Positions 48,921 to 62,600 of a stretch of 64,000 nucleotides of DNA are shown in pieces. Below the pieces are notes generated by a model, which saw only the letters and a list, made by a program, of their open reading frames with translations, had not been told where the DNA came from and did no database searches. Numbering within the stretch: the stretch's first letter is position 1; each line of letters begins with the position of its first letter. Source of the stretch: Pithys albifrons albifrons (taxonomy: Eukaryota > Chordata > Aves > Passeriformes > Thamnophilidae); contig NC_092497.1 of assembly GCF_047495875.1 (NCBI RefSeq), positions 56,846,977 to 56,910,976 of the forward strand, given 5' to 3'. The position numbers were made by a program, and so were the translations under genes.

Positions 48921-49592
48921 GGAATGCAAAATGATGAAAATCTACAGCAGGAGAAAGAATATTGATGGCCCCTCTTGGTGTTATGATATGACAGACTAAA
49001 CGCAGAAACTTTCTGGCTTTAGAAAAGGTTTTAGTTATAGTACCTCTTCTACTCTCTATGTCTAATTTACTACCTTAGCATCATAAAGAAGTTTACTTTA
49101 AATCACATCATATCAACATTTAATTCATAAGGATGCTGAAAAACATGATTAATTTTGATAAGGAAAAGTTAATTTGTATCTTCAGGCAGTAACATGGCTG
49201 TTGTCATCAAGCTCAATCGCACACAGCACCCAAAATACTCTGAATGCTAACTTGGGAGGAAGCACGTCAAATAACTGAGATATCTTAAACAGTGTTGTCC
49301 AAGTACTTAGATTATCTTACCATCAAAACAAGGGAGTCTTATTTGGATGTTCATTTGCTCTAAAAAATAATGCAATTTAGTGACAAAATATGTATTCAGC
49401 TGACCAGTTAAATACTCAGCTTGTGCAAAAGAAATCAAGAAATAAAAGAAAATATTGAACCAGAGTATCTGTTTAGTCTATTTCATTATAATAATATTCA
49501 AAGCTCAGACTGTATCTGTAATTACCAAATAGTAGAGACAGGAATATATTTGATATACAGGATTTTAACAGAAATTAGATTTTTTTATTCTA
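48921..49592. other. Intergenic, no gene seen
   Basis: AT-rich unique sequence; the frame at 49421-49675 runs into the next LTR and has no recognisable features. Confidence 0.6.
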
Positions 49593-50197
49593 TGTCAGAG
49601 CTTAACCCCAATCAGAAACTAAGTACTATGCAGCTGCTCACTTCACTGGGAAAGATAATCAGAAAACAAAGGTGAAAATTGTGAGTTGGAGTAAAAACAG
49701 TTCAATAATTGAAGCAAATTTTAATAACTACAACAAACAACCAACAACCGTAACAACAGTAACAATAAAATAATTACAACATTGTAATGAAAATAAGTGA
49801 GAAAGGGGAATAAAACCCAAGTGAAACAAGTGATGCACAAGAAAAAATTTCTCCCCATCCACTGACTGAGGCCCAGTCAGGCTATGAGAAGTGCTCCACT
49901 CCTCCCAGGAAGCTGCCCCCAGTTTATATACTGGGCACGAGGTTCTGTGGTATGGAATATTCCATTGGCCAGTTTGGGTCACCTGTCCTGGCCATGCTTC
50001 CTCCCAGGTTCTTGTGCAGCTCCTCACTGACAGACCATGAGACACTGACTGACAAGTCCTTGACTAAGAGTAAGTACTACTTAGCAACCAAAAACATTTG
50101 TGTGTTATCAACATTATTCTTACATTGAATCCAAAACATGGCACTGTACCAGCATGCTGGGAAGAAAACTAACTCTATTCCAGCCACAATCAGGACA
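49593..50197 (-). mobile_element. Solo LTR, avian ERVL type (minus orientation)
   Basis: Plus-strand ends are TGTCAGAGCTTAACCCC and CAGCCACAATCAGGACA. It shares the family order seen at 37664-38159, including AGTTTATATACTGGGC (49921-49936, a TATA box on the minus strand), TTGGCCAGTTTGGGTCACC and TGTGTTATCAACATTATTC. An ACAACAA-rich expansion (49730-49770) makes it longer. Flanking pentamers TTCTA and TTCCC may be a decayed target duplication. Confidence 0.88.
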
Positions 50198-50263
50198 TTC
50201 CCACTGTATGAGTGTCTTTACATATTTGTCAGTGACTACTTATTTATTGTCTGTACCTGGCTT

Positions 50264-50386
50264 TTTTTTTCTTTTTTTTGGTTGCTGTTTTTTGTTATGG
50301 TGTGGGTTTTGGGTTTTTTTGTTTGTTTTGTTTTAGTTTGGTTTGGTTTGGTTTGTTTTTGTTTTTGTTTTTGTTTTTGTTTTGTT
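50264..50386 (+). repeat. T/G-rich low-complexity tract with (GTTTTT)n
   Basis: Poly(T), then GGGTTTTTTT, (GGTTT)n and (GTTTTT)n on the plus strand. The frames overlapping it (50100-50413 plus, 50236-50484 minus) are low-complexity artefacts. Confidence 0.92.
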
Positions 50387-53300
50387 AGAGTACGCCATGA
50401 GCCCATTTTGTAGTGAAATACCCACCGTCTTGGTATCTTGGCACGTGCATGGCAACATCCACTCAAAAAAAGACCAGGAAACAATGGTGGCTCTTGAAAG
50501 TCACTGAGTTGTATGTCCAGGTCAGTCTAAGATAAAGTGTCACTGGTCCAGATGATGTCTCCATAAATGAGTGTCTTCTGCATCCAACTCCGCTGGAGTG
50601 GTACATAGAAATCAAAGCACTGCAACATGATCTTGCTGGGACTGTGTTATGCATCCATAGTGAAACAACACAGATTGTCTATAGCTATGCAAGGGATGTC
50701 TAAGCTTAAGGAAAATCACATTTGCAAAAAAGAAATTAAAATTAAGGCAAATGATACATTAGAAGTCTAATTTGCTGACCAGAATATCTACATGAATATT
50801 TCCTTGTGACACAGTACCAGTCCCCTTCACTGACTTTCCTTAGTTAATACAGAGAAAAGTCATTGTGTTTTGGGAAGCAGAAGAGCCAGTGTATCCATAT
50901 CCCAAGATGCTGCACACTGCTAATGTTATGGATATCCCCATGTAAATATTAAATAGGAAAATTCCTAGGAGTCAACCAAAGCTGGTGACTGTTTTCAACA
51001 TTATCAACTTCTCTATAGCAACAATAGTATTGCCAAGAGAATATGCAAAAAGCTGTGCCTGAGTGTACCATAGTACTCAAAAATGCATTTTTGACACTCT
51101 GATGAGAAGAGACAGACAATTGACTCTTCAAAAACTTTCACACATAAGCTGAAAGTGCACTACTCTTTCTCTCCTTTTTTTTTTCCTCAAAATTCAGAAC
51201 AGAGTTGGTCCCTCAGCTTCAAGTCCTTATTTGCTAATTACTCCTGAGACTAACTAAGAGAACTCAGGGATTTTCTTTGCTGTATTATATATTCTTTCTT
51301 TTCAGCCTAATTCAGAAACAGTCATCACCCAGAAGCAAAATCCTGCTATTTCACCCTTGTAAAAACAGTGATTGTATAATGTCTTTTTCTGTTAGAGCTG
51401 GCAATATAATAAGCTATATTCAGTCTGAAGAGTGTGTATTGCTTTTGGTGTTGGTATTTATTCACAGAGTTCTTAAATGTGCAGCAGCATCCATGCTTAT
51501 AGAGAATTAAATAAAAACAGTAAGATATGATACACATGCCACAAGAACTGTTTGAGAAAAGAGTGACTAATTTAATCTATTTTCATTATTGTTTTCTTAG
51601 ATATTTTAAGCAGAAGATCTATGAAAGTATTTCAGTAGTCTATTGAGGTATGTCAACGGAATCTGTGAGCAATGGACAAAGCAAAATAATTAGACATTTT
51701 CTGCTGTAAACATTTAAAAAAATTGTTTGAAATTTCAACTTAATGTAAACCAGGTGATGCAGCTGAAAGAGTTTATAGAAGATGATATAATCTCAACATT
51801 CAAAAGATTATTGAGTGCAACTTTAACAATGCAAAACATTCATAGATGCAATCCATCTGCTTTTGCTGCTCTGGTTATGAAAAAATGCCTATGAAGAAGG
51901 TGATGACAGGAAGGCAAAGAAGCTAGAACACACTGTTAGGTTTGGACTTGTGACTATAAGTGCATTCAATTTAATAAAGTATAATTACCATACCTTTCAT
52001 GAGAGAAAAGTACTACTATGACAAATGTCTTAACAGTAGACTAATGTTAGCATTGCTTTTGTAAAGGAAGACAAATATAATTATTTCTGATTCAGAGTTG
52101 AAGAAAATGAAATATAATGAATGCCATGACTTGCCACAAAAAAAAAAAAAGGTGCTTTAAATTGGTTACCAGCACTTAGACTCTCTCTTCAGAGGCCGTA
52201 GATTCTTGCACAGATCTTTCTAATTCTATCTGCAACATCTAAGACTTCTCAGGACTTCCATGTTAAGAAATGAACTCTCATATAAAAGAAAAAAAGATTA
52301 GTACATAGACATTGCTCAAAACCAAGGTTTCCAAAGCTCTACTACGTTACAAACTCATGAACAGCAAAAAGTGAAATTTTATGATCAAAGTTTACTAATA
52401 ACCATGTAGTTTCATAGCTTTCTGTGATAGCTTATAACTAAAACAAAACAAAACATAAAAATGTCTCTAGCAAGGAAAGACAGACAAAGACTGGACACAG
52501 ATATATGCATCCTCCAGATTAAGGAAAGTCCAGTGGGACTAATTACTCTGAGTAAATACAGTGCAGTATGAACTCCTCAGCAAAAACTTCTACTGTGGCT
52601 TTTTTCAATATTTCCAGTTAGTTCAGGCTTCAGAAATCTGGAGACCTCACTGTTACTGATGGAAAGTTCACATTTGGCTGTGATTACCAAAAAAACAACT
52701 CAGAATCCTTATAATTTTGTCATGGAAGGTAACAGTGGAAGTGAGTAATACACTGCTTAAAGATCTGTGAAAGGAAGTCTATGATCATATTTACCCACTG
52801 AATTCTACATCCTTACTACAAACATGTTACAGTCAAAAATACTCATCTGACATGTGTGTGTTGTGGGTATGTGTGTGTAAACACATGTGTGTATACAAAT
52901 GCATTTATAGCAGTATGACACATCACATTGTTTTCCAGACTCCAATATAGGCTAGAAGCTCCTTCAACATTCACTTATCTCCTTCTGGAACAACATGATT
53001 TGGATTAATGTGCTGATATATAATTCTGTACTCAGGCAGCACTGGCATTAAGTGCACATCAAAAGCATAAATATCATAAAATAAAAGAACTCAGATGAGT
53101 ATAACCACATAAATTCTTGTGGGAATGTAGCTGTATTACAAGAACAGACTTCCAGGTCATTGGTTGCTTAGAGGATCACAATAACACAGAGGAGAAACTT
53201 TCAAGTAGCTTGTGAAAGGCATGAGTATGTTTTCAACGTTCCCTGTTTTTCAGTTGTATGCAAAAGTAGTTCTCAAGCAAAGTTACTTTAAATAAGTAAT

Positions 53301-55258
53301 TATCCCATGGAATTTGACCACTGTGTCTCTTCAAGCTGAGCAAGGAAAATCAAGCCTAAAGTTCAGTGAATATTGTCCTGTCCCCATGTCAACTATCATT
53401 AGCTGCTTTGACTGACATTGTAAAATAACTTAGGTCCATTTTCTTTTTCAAAGATATGACACTGGGGATTAGCCCATTGTTTCCAATTTCAACGTGCACC
53501 AGTCTGTGCCAGGCACTGATTTCAGAGTATAGAGAAATAAATAATGCGTGTGTCTTCAATAATACAAAGTAATGAGGATAAAATAAATATATAGAGATAG
53601 ATCTAGTTCACAAGAAAACCATGTAATCTATTTAATAGTGATCTGGGGCCAACGGAATTAATGAAATGAAATGTTCTTTTCTCTGCTTGTTTTAGTAACT
53701 ACTTGACATTTTGAAATGCATTTTCAGATTCTTTTCTCTGACTATTCTATGGAAATATTCTTGTGATAGTATTTGATAGCTGTGGCTATATGTTCAGGAT
53801 ATCTTACTTCTTTTATGATGGAAAAGGCACAAAGTGTACTGCAATCATTCCTACTGCACAGAAATTTAGAAGATGCAGGTTTCAGAGATTTTTAAGGCAA
53901 TTTTTTCCTAATACTATATGTCACAACGTTACTATGAAGAGTTCAGAGACTGTAGGTGTTAAAGAAAAAGACATCTACTTGGAGAAGAAAAGACTATTCT
54001 AGAGGTCCATGAACTGATCTTTAATTACTTACTGATTTCAGAACAGGAATCAGTATAGGGTCTTATGAAAATTCTGTGTGCATGTTTTTTGGGTTTTGTG
54101 TTGTTGGTTTTGTTTTGTTTTTTGTTTTGTTTTGTTTTGTTTTTAATGAGACTAAGACCTAGGAAAAAAAATTATTTCTGCATGCAGTCTGACTTGATGC
54201 CTTTGTGAAACATAGTTTATACCAGAAAAAATGTGCTACTCTTTTGTTTCATTGACCAGTAGGAACTGAGTAGTATTTACAGCTAAGATCAAAACAATTT
54301 TGTCATTATTTTGTAGTGCCTCAAAAAGAAGGCATATAGGTAAAATTAATTGTTGAATTTTGGAAGACTCAAAACCTAATTTTGTCCCATAGGTATTTTC
54401 AGAGTATTACCTCAATGTCATACTTTTAACTGCGTATTAATGTGTTTTAACATGCAAATGGTAATGATCTCTACAAATTTTCAGGCTATTAGCCATGTAG
54501 CCTCTCACATCATCACACAATCTCTTAGTACATTAGGTCAACATTTATGAAAAGCATTGGAGAAGCTGAAGATTAACAGTGAGATGTACTATGTTGTAAC
54601 TTTTCCTCCTAATGAACAATCAAAGTCCTTACATTTGCAAGTACTTTGATCCTACTTTTTTCCTTATTACATTTCATAAACATCCTCCAAAAATAGATAC
54701 TAATTATTATATATAAAACAATCTATGTTAAAGTTTTCTTTGTAATTAATGGAATGATTATTTTTGTTATTCACAAAAAGTGCTTTCTGGACATATACAA
54801 AATTAAAGAGAAATATAACTGAAACTTTAAATATGTTAAAACTGTAGGTCAGACATAGCTTACAGGTCCATCAGTTATTCCTATAGTGGCCATTTCTGTA
54901 AATTCATAATTAATTTCCTGTGTTACACAGGAAAACGCAGTAAAGAACAAAATTTTGCCTTTGAGTTGTATAAGTTTCCACAGAGATAGTTTGCCACAAG
55001 TCTTTATATGGAGCTATGGAAAAGATCAGTCATATCAGAAAGAGCAGTCAGCATGCAGAAGTTATCTGCAGGCAGCTACCACATGTGTTAAGCTTCTCAC
55101 AGCAAACTGATGCTTAAACATTTCACAGCAAAGTGATGCTTAATGCCTCCCTTGTCAATTCTGATTTGTAACAGCAGTAGATCCATTTTAGGTTAAAATG
55201 AAGTGCACAGCTACTTCAGACAGAGTTAATTCTCTTCAGCTGTGTTTTTGCAACAAGC
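50387..55258. other. Intergenic, no gene seen (4.9 kb)
   Basis: AT-rich unique sequence with an imperfect TG run (52853-52885) and a GTTTT tract (54084-54145). No exon, RNA gene or transposon that I can support. Confidence 0.6.
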
Positions 55259-55610
55259 TGTCTTGGGTTGAGCTGGCAAAATGCCAACTGTCCAGGACAG
55301 AGTGAAAAGGGTTCCTCCTCCCCCAACCAGCTAAGGGAAAAAGAAGAGGGAGAGAGGAAAAAAACCACTTCAAACTAGGTTTATGCTGAAACTAACTATA
55401 TGTATTTATACAGAAAAGACAAAATTAAGAGAAAACTACTGTTTTACACACACTTACACAAATTATGTATAACAAGAAATAACTTCCCACTCCCCAGTTA
55501 ATACAAAGCGTATTACTCTAAATCTATGAGTACTCTAAAAGACACCCTGCAAGAAAGTATAACAACAAAATATTTCTACTTTCCTGAACTCAAACAAAAC
55601 ACAAGCAGCA
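55259..55610 (-). mobile_element. LTR fragment, avian ERV (minus orientation)
   Basis: Begins TGTCTTGGGTTGAGCTGGCAA, the reverse complement of a common avian LTR 3' end (ACCCAAGACA). It continues with GGACAGAGTGAAAAGGG, the CCTCCTCCCCCAACC region and AT-rich text. The far end is unclear and may be cut by the following CR1 fragment. Confidence 0.55.
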
Positions 55611-55654
55611 GCAGCCGGAGCGGGGCCCAGCATAGTAGAGGAGCTCCTTCGAGT

Positions 55655-55890
55655 GTGTCAGCTGCACTGCTCAGTTTGGTGTCATCTGCAAATTTGCTGA
55701 GAGATCACTCAGTCCCTCCATCTATAAACTTAACAAAGGTTTTAAATAACACATCTCAGTGCAGATCCCTGAGGGCCACCACTTGTCACTGATGTCATCA
55801 GAACTCTGAGATCCTGACCACCCCTTCTGGATGTGACACATCTCAGGAATTTCTAAGCTGTGCTTCAAGTCTTGTTCAACCAAAATATGG
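55655..55890 (-). mobile_element. CR1 LINE internal fragment (minus orientation)
   Basis: Contains CAGTTTGGTGTCATCTGC followed by AAATTTGCTGAG, ACTCAGTCCCTCC, AACTTAACAAAGGTTTTAAA and GATCCCTGAGGGCCACCAC, which is the antisense of the CR1 reverse-transcriptase region seen in many avian copies. It is short and diverged, with no CR1 3' end. Confidence 0.8.
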
Positions 55891-57644
55891 CCCTGACTGT
55901 AGAAAAAAAAATATTATGGCCATTTTTCCTTCAGCTACTCTGAAGACTAAATATTTTAAGAGGAAGTGAAATGTTCTTTAAGGAAGCCAATGTTTGGCCT
56001 GAAGATATTTAAGCACTTGTCTGACACAGACCAGAAAATCCCTAATGAGTAGAATATACCAAGGAAAATATTCCTTCTGCCTTGAATGACATGTCCTTCA
56101 GAAGGGGAGAATATCTATCAATGTTGCCATACTGACACTATTTTCCTTATCGCACTGGACCTACAATTATCACATCTATTACCTGCCATACTACCTCTAC
56201 TGAATATAAGATACCAACCACCTACACAAGCAGTTCATCTTACCTGCCAGACATAAGAATCATTGTTCTTTTTGTTGTTTGTGTTTGTTTGCTTAGATTG
56301 TTTTTGAAATATAAAATTACAATACATTTTGTTTATTTTGCCTATAAAAGTTTCCAATCCTTGTTTTTATTCTTTTCTTTCCCTTCATATATTACATATG
56401 TTTTAACATTCTCAACTGATCTCAGCCTTTTGGCTTGGAAAGAGCTATTGCTTCTACCATTGCTAATGTCTTTTCTAACAGCAATTTGAAGTAGAATGTA
56501 CAAAGCCAGTACCAGCTAAAATGAATGAACATTGGAATGTTTACTTTTCACACTCATTAGGCTTCTATTGTTGTGAAGGTTTATACTTGCAGCACAGAGA
56601 AGTCACCTAAATAGATAGGGCTATATACTATTTAAATAATGTCAGGAAGACAGAAACAGAAAGACAGAAACAAAAAGTAGTATAATTTGGGTGAAAAAAT
56701 TGCCTTAAATTAAAGCCACCATCTACTGACAATTTTACCAGATTGTGGCATGAAAGACGTTAATTAATTTATCACCACAATAGACTGTAAGATGCATTAT
56801 GTTAATTGGTTTCTTGAATGAGAATCAATGACTCACTAGTCTCAGCCGTATTAGTCCACTGACACTATTCTGTGTCCAATGAAATAACAAGCAACATTAC
56901 AAGGAAAGCATCACGCCACACAGAGAAAGTTTTTGTCCCTATTAACTCCACTCAATACATATTTCTGCTTCTATTGTTGTGCCTATGGAGTAAGATTAAC
57001 ACGGTGAATGAGAAGAAAATGTACACCATACAGCGAATTCTCTGCATCTGCTTCGTTCTTGTAAGTGACCTTTAGTCACGTGCCCCTGAATATAATAAGA
57101 TTTTGTCTAAGCATCAGTTATGATGGGAATTTACTATGTTGATGATACCCAGCCAGTGAATTTCACAGATATTTGCAAGGTAAGATTTGTGGAAGACAAA
57201 ATAAGAATGTTAAAAAAAAACCCTTCTCCCCCCTTTATTCTTATTAGGTAATTGTAACAGGCTCTGCAATGTCTTAATACTGATTTAACTGCTTAGTGAG
57301 TTCATTGTCACTTCTGCAAAATGCTAGAGATTATTTAACACTAATTGTTTGTAATGGTGCCCAATGGGTCATCTGATCTAGATACTTATTTGGGGCATTT
57401 ATCACTGAAATTTTAGTCTTTGTCTGGACAGAGAGAATTAAAGAGAACTGTAAATTCATCCATGATCTCTCATGAACTAAGATGAAAGTGGTGGAAAATT
57501 CAGAGTAAGTGATCAAAACAGCTCAATCCATGCTACTTTGTCCTGGTGATTGTGCATGACAGTCCAGGGTACTAGAATTAACCCTTCCCACTGAGACTGC
57601 ATTGAGCCACTGGGAAATGGCCGGTGCTGGCTGGGGGGATGCAG
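55891..57644. other. Intergenic, no gene seen
   Basis: AT-rich unique sequence. The frame at 56872-57075 has a hydrophobic stretch (YIFLLLLLCLW) but no family match or supporting splice context. Confidence 0.6.
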
Positions 57645-58150
57645 AATCACAGTCACAGAATGGGTCAGGTTGGAAGGGACCACAGTGGATCATCTGGTCC
57701 AACCTCCCTGCTCAAACAGGGTCATCCCAGAGTACATGGCAAAGGTTTGCATCCAGACAGTTCTTTAATATCTACGGTGAGTGAGACTTCACAACTTCTC
57801 TGGGCACCTGTTTCAATGTGGGTGTAAAATTCTTCCTTGTATTCTGGTGGAACTTCCTGTGCATCAGTTTCTGCTTATTACTTCTCACCATCAAGAAGAA
57901 CCTCTTGGCACCTGACCTTCAGATGGTTATAGATATTGATAAAGTCCCCTCTCAGTTATCTCTTCTGATCAGACCCAGCTCCCAAAGCCCATAGTCACAA
58001 AAGAGATGCTCCAGTCCACTTCAGGAACTCCATGTCTCTTGTCCTGAGGAGCCCAGAACTGGGCACAGCACTCCAGATGTGTCTCACCAGGGCTGAACAG
58101 AGGGACGGGGTCACTTCACCTGACCTACTGGCAATGCTCTTCCTTGGACT
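57645..58150 (-). mobile_element. CR1 LINE 3' fragment (minus orientation)
   Basis: Starts at the 3' end with GAATCACAGTCACAGAATGG, then GGTTGGAAGGGACCACAGTG, ATCATCTGGTCCAACCTCC, TCCTTGTATTCTGGTGGAAC, AGAACTGGGCACAGCAC and CACCAGGGCTGAACAGAGG. This is a typical CR1 3' UTR and end of ORF2 in reverse. It belongs to a different subfamily from the 46.5 kb copy. Confidence 0.92.
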
Positions 58151-59089
58151 TCCCACAAGTTCTTATATTTATCCCTGTATTTTCACAGAAAACATCAGTA
58201 TGACCTTTACAGCAAGATTTTATGTCAGATGAATTCCTCAGGCCTTTGACTGTGTTACTAGAAGCCATTTCTGTTTTTCAAACCAAAACTGATAGATACT
58301 GTTTTTGAATTTACAACAATTCAATAATAAAAATATTTATTCCTGATGTCATAGTTTATTGTGAATGTTTAACTATTTACAAGGAAAATTTTTGTGGATT
58401 TCCCAACTGGTCTTAACACATGTATATCTAAATAATGCCCGCCCCCCCCCCCCCCCCCCAGGTATATAATATTTTTAATGTACTATTTTAATTTTAATTT
58501 GGAAATAGAAACATAATGGAAACAATACTATTTAAATTAAGAGCTGTATAATAACAGAGAAGATCTGATCTGACATTATTAAAATTTATTCAGAAATCAG
58601 CACATAAAAACTACTGAATTTGTGCAATGAAGATTGAAGTAGAACTTGCATTTAATCAGACTTTCTGAAGGTCAAAAATCATATGCCTATGGTAATTAAC
58701 AGGAACACACACCTGGAAATAATAATGTCTGTTTTCTTCAGCTCTGCAATTGGCACTTGTTTCTAGCAAATAATGCCTTACAGTGCATAAATAAGTTCAA
58801 GATGTTAAACATCTTGAGATTCATTCAAGAGACTCATCTTAGATTTTTGATTCAGTGCCATAATTTTTCAAATGCCTTATAAGTGACAGAGAAAGCTGCA
58901 TAGACGTATCCATGGATTCTAATTCATTGCCTAGTTTGTTTCATGTTACTACTAATCAGAGTTGGAACCTCTGCTGCTATCACATATCATGATTCCTCCC
59001 TCTAAAGACCCTCTAATTGTAATGATCCAAATATCATCAGTTTTACAAATTGCATGCATGCTTATGTGCACCCACACATTCATGAGAAT
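58151..59089. other. Intergenic, no gene seen; contains C18 run
   Basis: AT-rich unique sequence with a pure run of 18 cytosines at 58442-58459 (preceded by CCCG). The homopolymer length may be unreliable in the assembly. Confidence 0.65.
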
Positions 59090-59640
59090 GTTTGTGCAAT
59101 ATTTGTTTAGCGTGCTGGCTGCTTGCTCATTCTGCACCTGCCCAAAAGCAAGAAAAGAGAAACAACAGGAAGGGCAGAAGTGAGGAGATTTGTGGATCAA
59201 GACAAAGACTGTTTTATAGGAGAAGGAAAGGGGAAAACAAACAATCAGAGGGATTCCCTTTTCACCTGCCACAAACAGGTCAGTGCCTAGTTATTTTCTG
59301 AGTAATAGTCACCTTGGAAGCCAAAAGCTTCCCTTCTTCCTGTCTCAGGTTGTAATGGTGAGTGTGACATTGTATGGCACAGAACCGCCTTTGGGCCAGC
59401 TGTCCCAGAGATGTCCTTTCCCATCTCTTGCCAACCCCAGTGCACTTGCTGAAGAAGTCAGGTGCTTGAGAGCAGCATAAAAAAATCTGTGTGTAGAGAA
59501 AGCCTTGATGCTGTAGAAGCACTGTTTAGTAATAGTCAGAATATCAGCATGTTGTCAATACTGGTTTAGTCACAAATCCAAAGCACAGCACCATATGGTC
59601 TGCTATGAAGAGAGTTAACTCCATCCCACCCAGAGTCAGT
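59090..59640 (-). mobile_element. Solo LTR, avian ERVL type, diverged (minus orientation)
   Basis: Antisense ERVL LTR order can be followed: GCTGGCTGCTTGCTCATTC, GAAGGGCAGAAGTGAGGAG then GATCAAGACAAAGACTGTT, GTATGGCACAGAACCGCC, TTTGGGCCAGCTGTCCC, GAGAAAGCCTTGATGCTG, AAGCACTGTTTAGTAATAG, TTGTCAATACTGGTTTAG and ATGAAGAGAGTTAACTCC at the far end. It is nearest in type to the plus-oriented LTR at 12320. Ends are approximate. Overlapping frames on both strands (58952-59522) are not genes. Confidence 0.75.
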
Positions 59641-62600
59641 ACTAAGTTCCATTAGTAGTCTTTTCTCACCCACAAACTCTAAAGCATAATATGAACTGAA
59701 AAGTCTGTATGGTATAGAGGGTATTTAGAAAGGGGGCTAATTAGAAACAAAGATAAAATCGTCTGTTAAGTACCCAGTCTAGACTCTTGGAAAAACTCTA
59801 GCAGAAAATAACATCCTTGTTGATTGGTGTGGATGCATAAAAAAATAAAAAATATATACAGCCCACAACACTACTTTGCTTTAGCCAATGGAGTTGAAAT
59901 AGTGTCCAATCTCAAATCCTAAAGATGTAATAAGGCTAAATTTTGCAAAGCTTTTTCAATGCAATCAAATCTATTCTGCCCATGACATTTTTTGCTACAG
60001 AGAAATAGGAACCCTGCAGCATTACACTTGTCACTCTGTTCAATCTGCAGGGTGTGCCTCAAAATAGGAGCTGTATTTTCCCCACGTAGCTCTAGCAGTA
60101 TTTAAGGAATATTGCAAAAATCAGTCAGGTTGGAAATGCCTGGATAAATGGTTCTGAGATCAATATTCTGAATAGCAGAGGTCAGGCATCTTGCTGAATA
60201 TTCAAACATTTTATAAAACACACCAAAAATGAAAAATATTACAGAGGCAGCATTCATTATTTATCATAATGAGCACAGCCCTGGGAATCTGGATTTCCAG
60301 CTGCTAACCACTAATTCAGATATCCTTCTATCAGTAGGTTAATTGAGAGACACAACACATAATGTGAATAGTAATCATCTACCAAACATTATGATCAATC
60401 TGTTGGCTGGCAAGAAGAAATTAATTGCAGTTTAGACACATGAAATGCATTAGAGAAAAATTCAAAATGTAAAGAAGTGTCTCTCATTCTTTCTTTTACG
60501 GACTCTTACAAACCCACACATGCTTCCAGAATATACTGACACTTTTCTGAGTGGTACCTAGAGAAAATATAGCTCTGCCCTTCAAATAAGCTCACCAGAA
60601 TTTCATGGAGACAATTCATTGACACAAACATTGACAATAATGGCAAAGAACCACTGTAAAAGTGATTAATTACTGTAATAAGTCAGGTAATATCAACAAC
60701 AATGCAAATTAGACAATGTTGAAGATAAATATACCCATATTTAAAATGTATTTACTGCAATGCCACTAATGTTCACTAGCTAGTGAACTGGTTAGTCTCT
60801 GGTGGTAACAGAAGACATACTGAGTGTAACTACTTTGTCTTTTCATATGGTTCTCTAAAGTGGTATCAGAGAGTGTTGGTATTATTCCACACAATACTAA
60901 ATATTAGCAATTTACTCTGGTTTGCAAACACCTTGAGATGTTCAGCCAAACCTCTCCCTGAATGCATTAATTCTGTTCTTGAAAAGGTAGGTCTGACCTC
61001 TAAAACTTCCATGTTTCAGATCATTAACCAAAACAAGCAGAAAATTGTTCAGTTGTGGGAATATTGTGAGAATGACTTCACCCTGATACTGCAACACTAC
61101 CAGGATGACTTCATAAATATGATAGGTATGTTGCTAAAACCTTATATGGCTCTACAATCAGTAAAACTATATAGTTTACATATGTACATATATATACACA
61201 CATATACAACTGCAATAATCTAAAAATATTATTTTCCATTCAAAGGTTTCCTTTTAAAAGTAAGAGAGTCCTAAATATTTCTAAAAATACATACACTGCA
61301 ACTCTCTACAGTTACTATGTAGCAGTTAAAAATTCATATCCAGTGGTGAAAATAGACATAAAAAAATAAGCATTAGGACTGGAATCAACATATGAATAGA
61401 TTTATCATTCCAATTCTACTGCTAAAATTATTCTCATAGTTTATCTAAAAATGTGTTACACCTTCAGATATCTCAGACTATTTTTCTTTCATGATACTTA
61501 CCATGTATTTAACATACAAGATGTAATACCAGCTGTGAATTCTGTAGAAAATGCAGCCTTTATTTTTTATGATTTTAAAGATGTAGCGTGGTATTTTCTC
61601 ATCTCGATTTGTCCACAGAAAAAAAAAATATTTTTTTAATTTTCTACTGGTTTTAAGTAAGGATTTATTTTACTTGGTGATGGAAAAAAAAACCCCAATA
61701 AAAAACTGGTAGGGAACAATTTCATATGAATAAAAACATAGGATTAGGATTGCCGGATCATAGGGGTTTTGCTTGCTTGTTTTTGGGTTGTTGTTGTTGT
61801 ATTTTTTAATATCTCAACAGTTTAAGTTTGCAGGATATCTCTAAAAGCAGATGGAACAAAATTTATGTTCTCTGGTCTTCTCAAGAACAAAAATAACAAA
61901 ATAAAATAAAAAATAAGATTAAAACAAGTAATATTATAGAATAAAAGTAAAACACTTCTTAGCACCAAAATGCCTTTCCAAATATGAACTCAGACCTACT
62001 GAAGCTGCAGATACGAAACTGTCCTGATGGGGTAGAAGAGAGGTCATGAAGTATACAATGACATTTTAGAAAAGCAAAACTCAAATCTTTCTAGGTTATA
62101 GCTCTGGCACACAGAGATATTCAGTTTCCTAGGAAGACTACAATTCTGTTTTGACAAGTGTCTCTCTCAAACAGAATTAATTGGGTTTGAGATTTTATGC
62201 AAAACGTTTTGGCAAATCCAAGAAAAAGATATGAAAACGGGCATCCTTCCGATACATTAATAACCATGATCTTATCAGCTGTGAGGAAATAATGTTTTGG
62301 TTTTGAAGAACACAGCTGAGAGAGTGCCAAGAACAGGTCTAAAATTTTACTTTGTGCATGCATATGGTGATTACAGAACTGCTAATCTCAAGAATCTAAT
62401 TCTTTTTGTGATTCAAATCGTACTGGATGTTTTACTGAACACTTACAAACTGGGAAATTCTATCATCATCACTGCAATGACCTGCAAGTCCAGAGCATGA
62501 GAAATACCAATGATAAAACTTGGAGCAAAGTGTCTAAGTCTCCCCTGTTCACACCACTTCATCTGTTGATGGAAAAACATCACCTATAACAAGAACACCA

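Noticed and set aside
56872..57075. Small frame with a hydrophobic segment, possible membrane peptide
   Set aside because: No homology recognised, no promoter or splice context, and its length is expected by chance in this composition.
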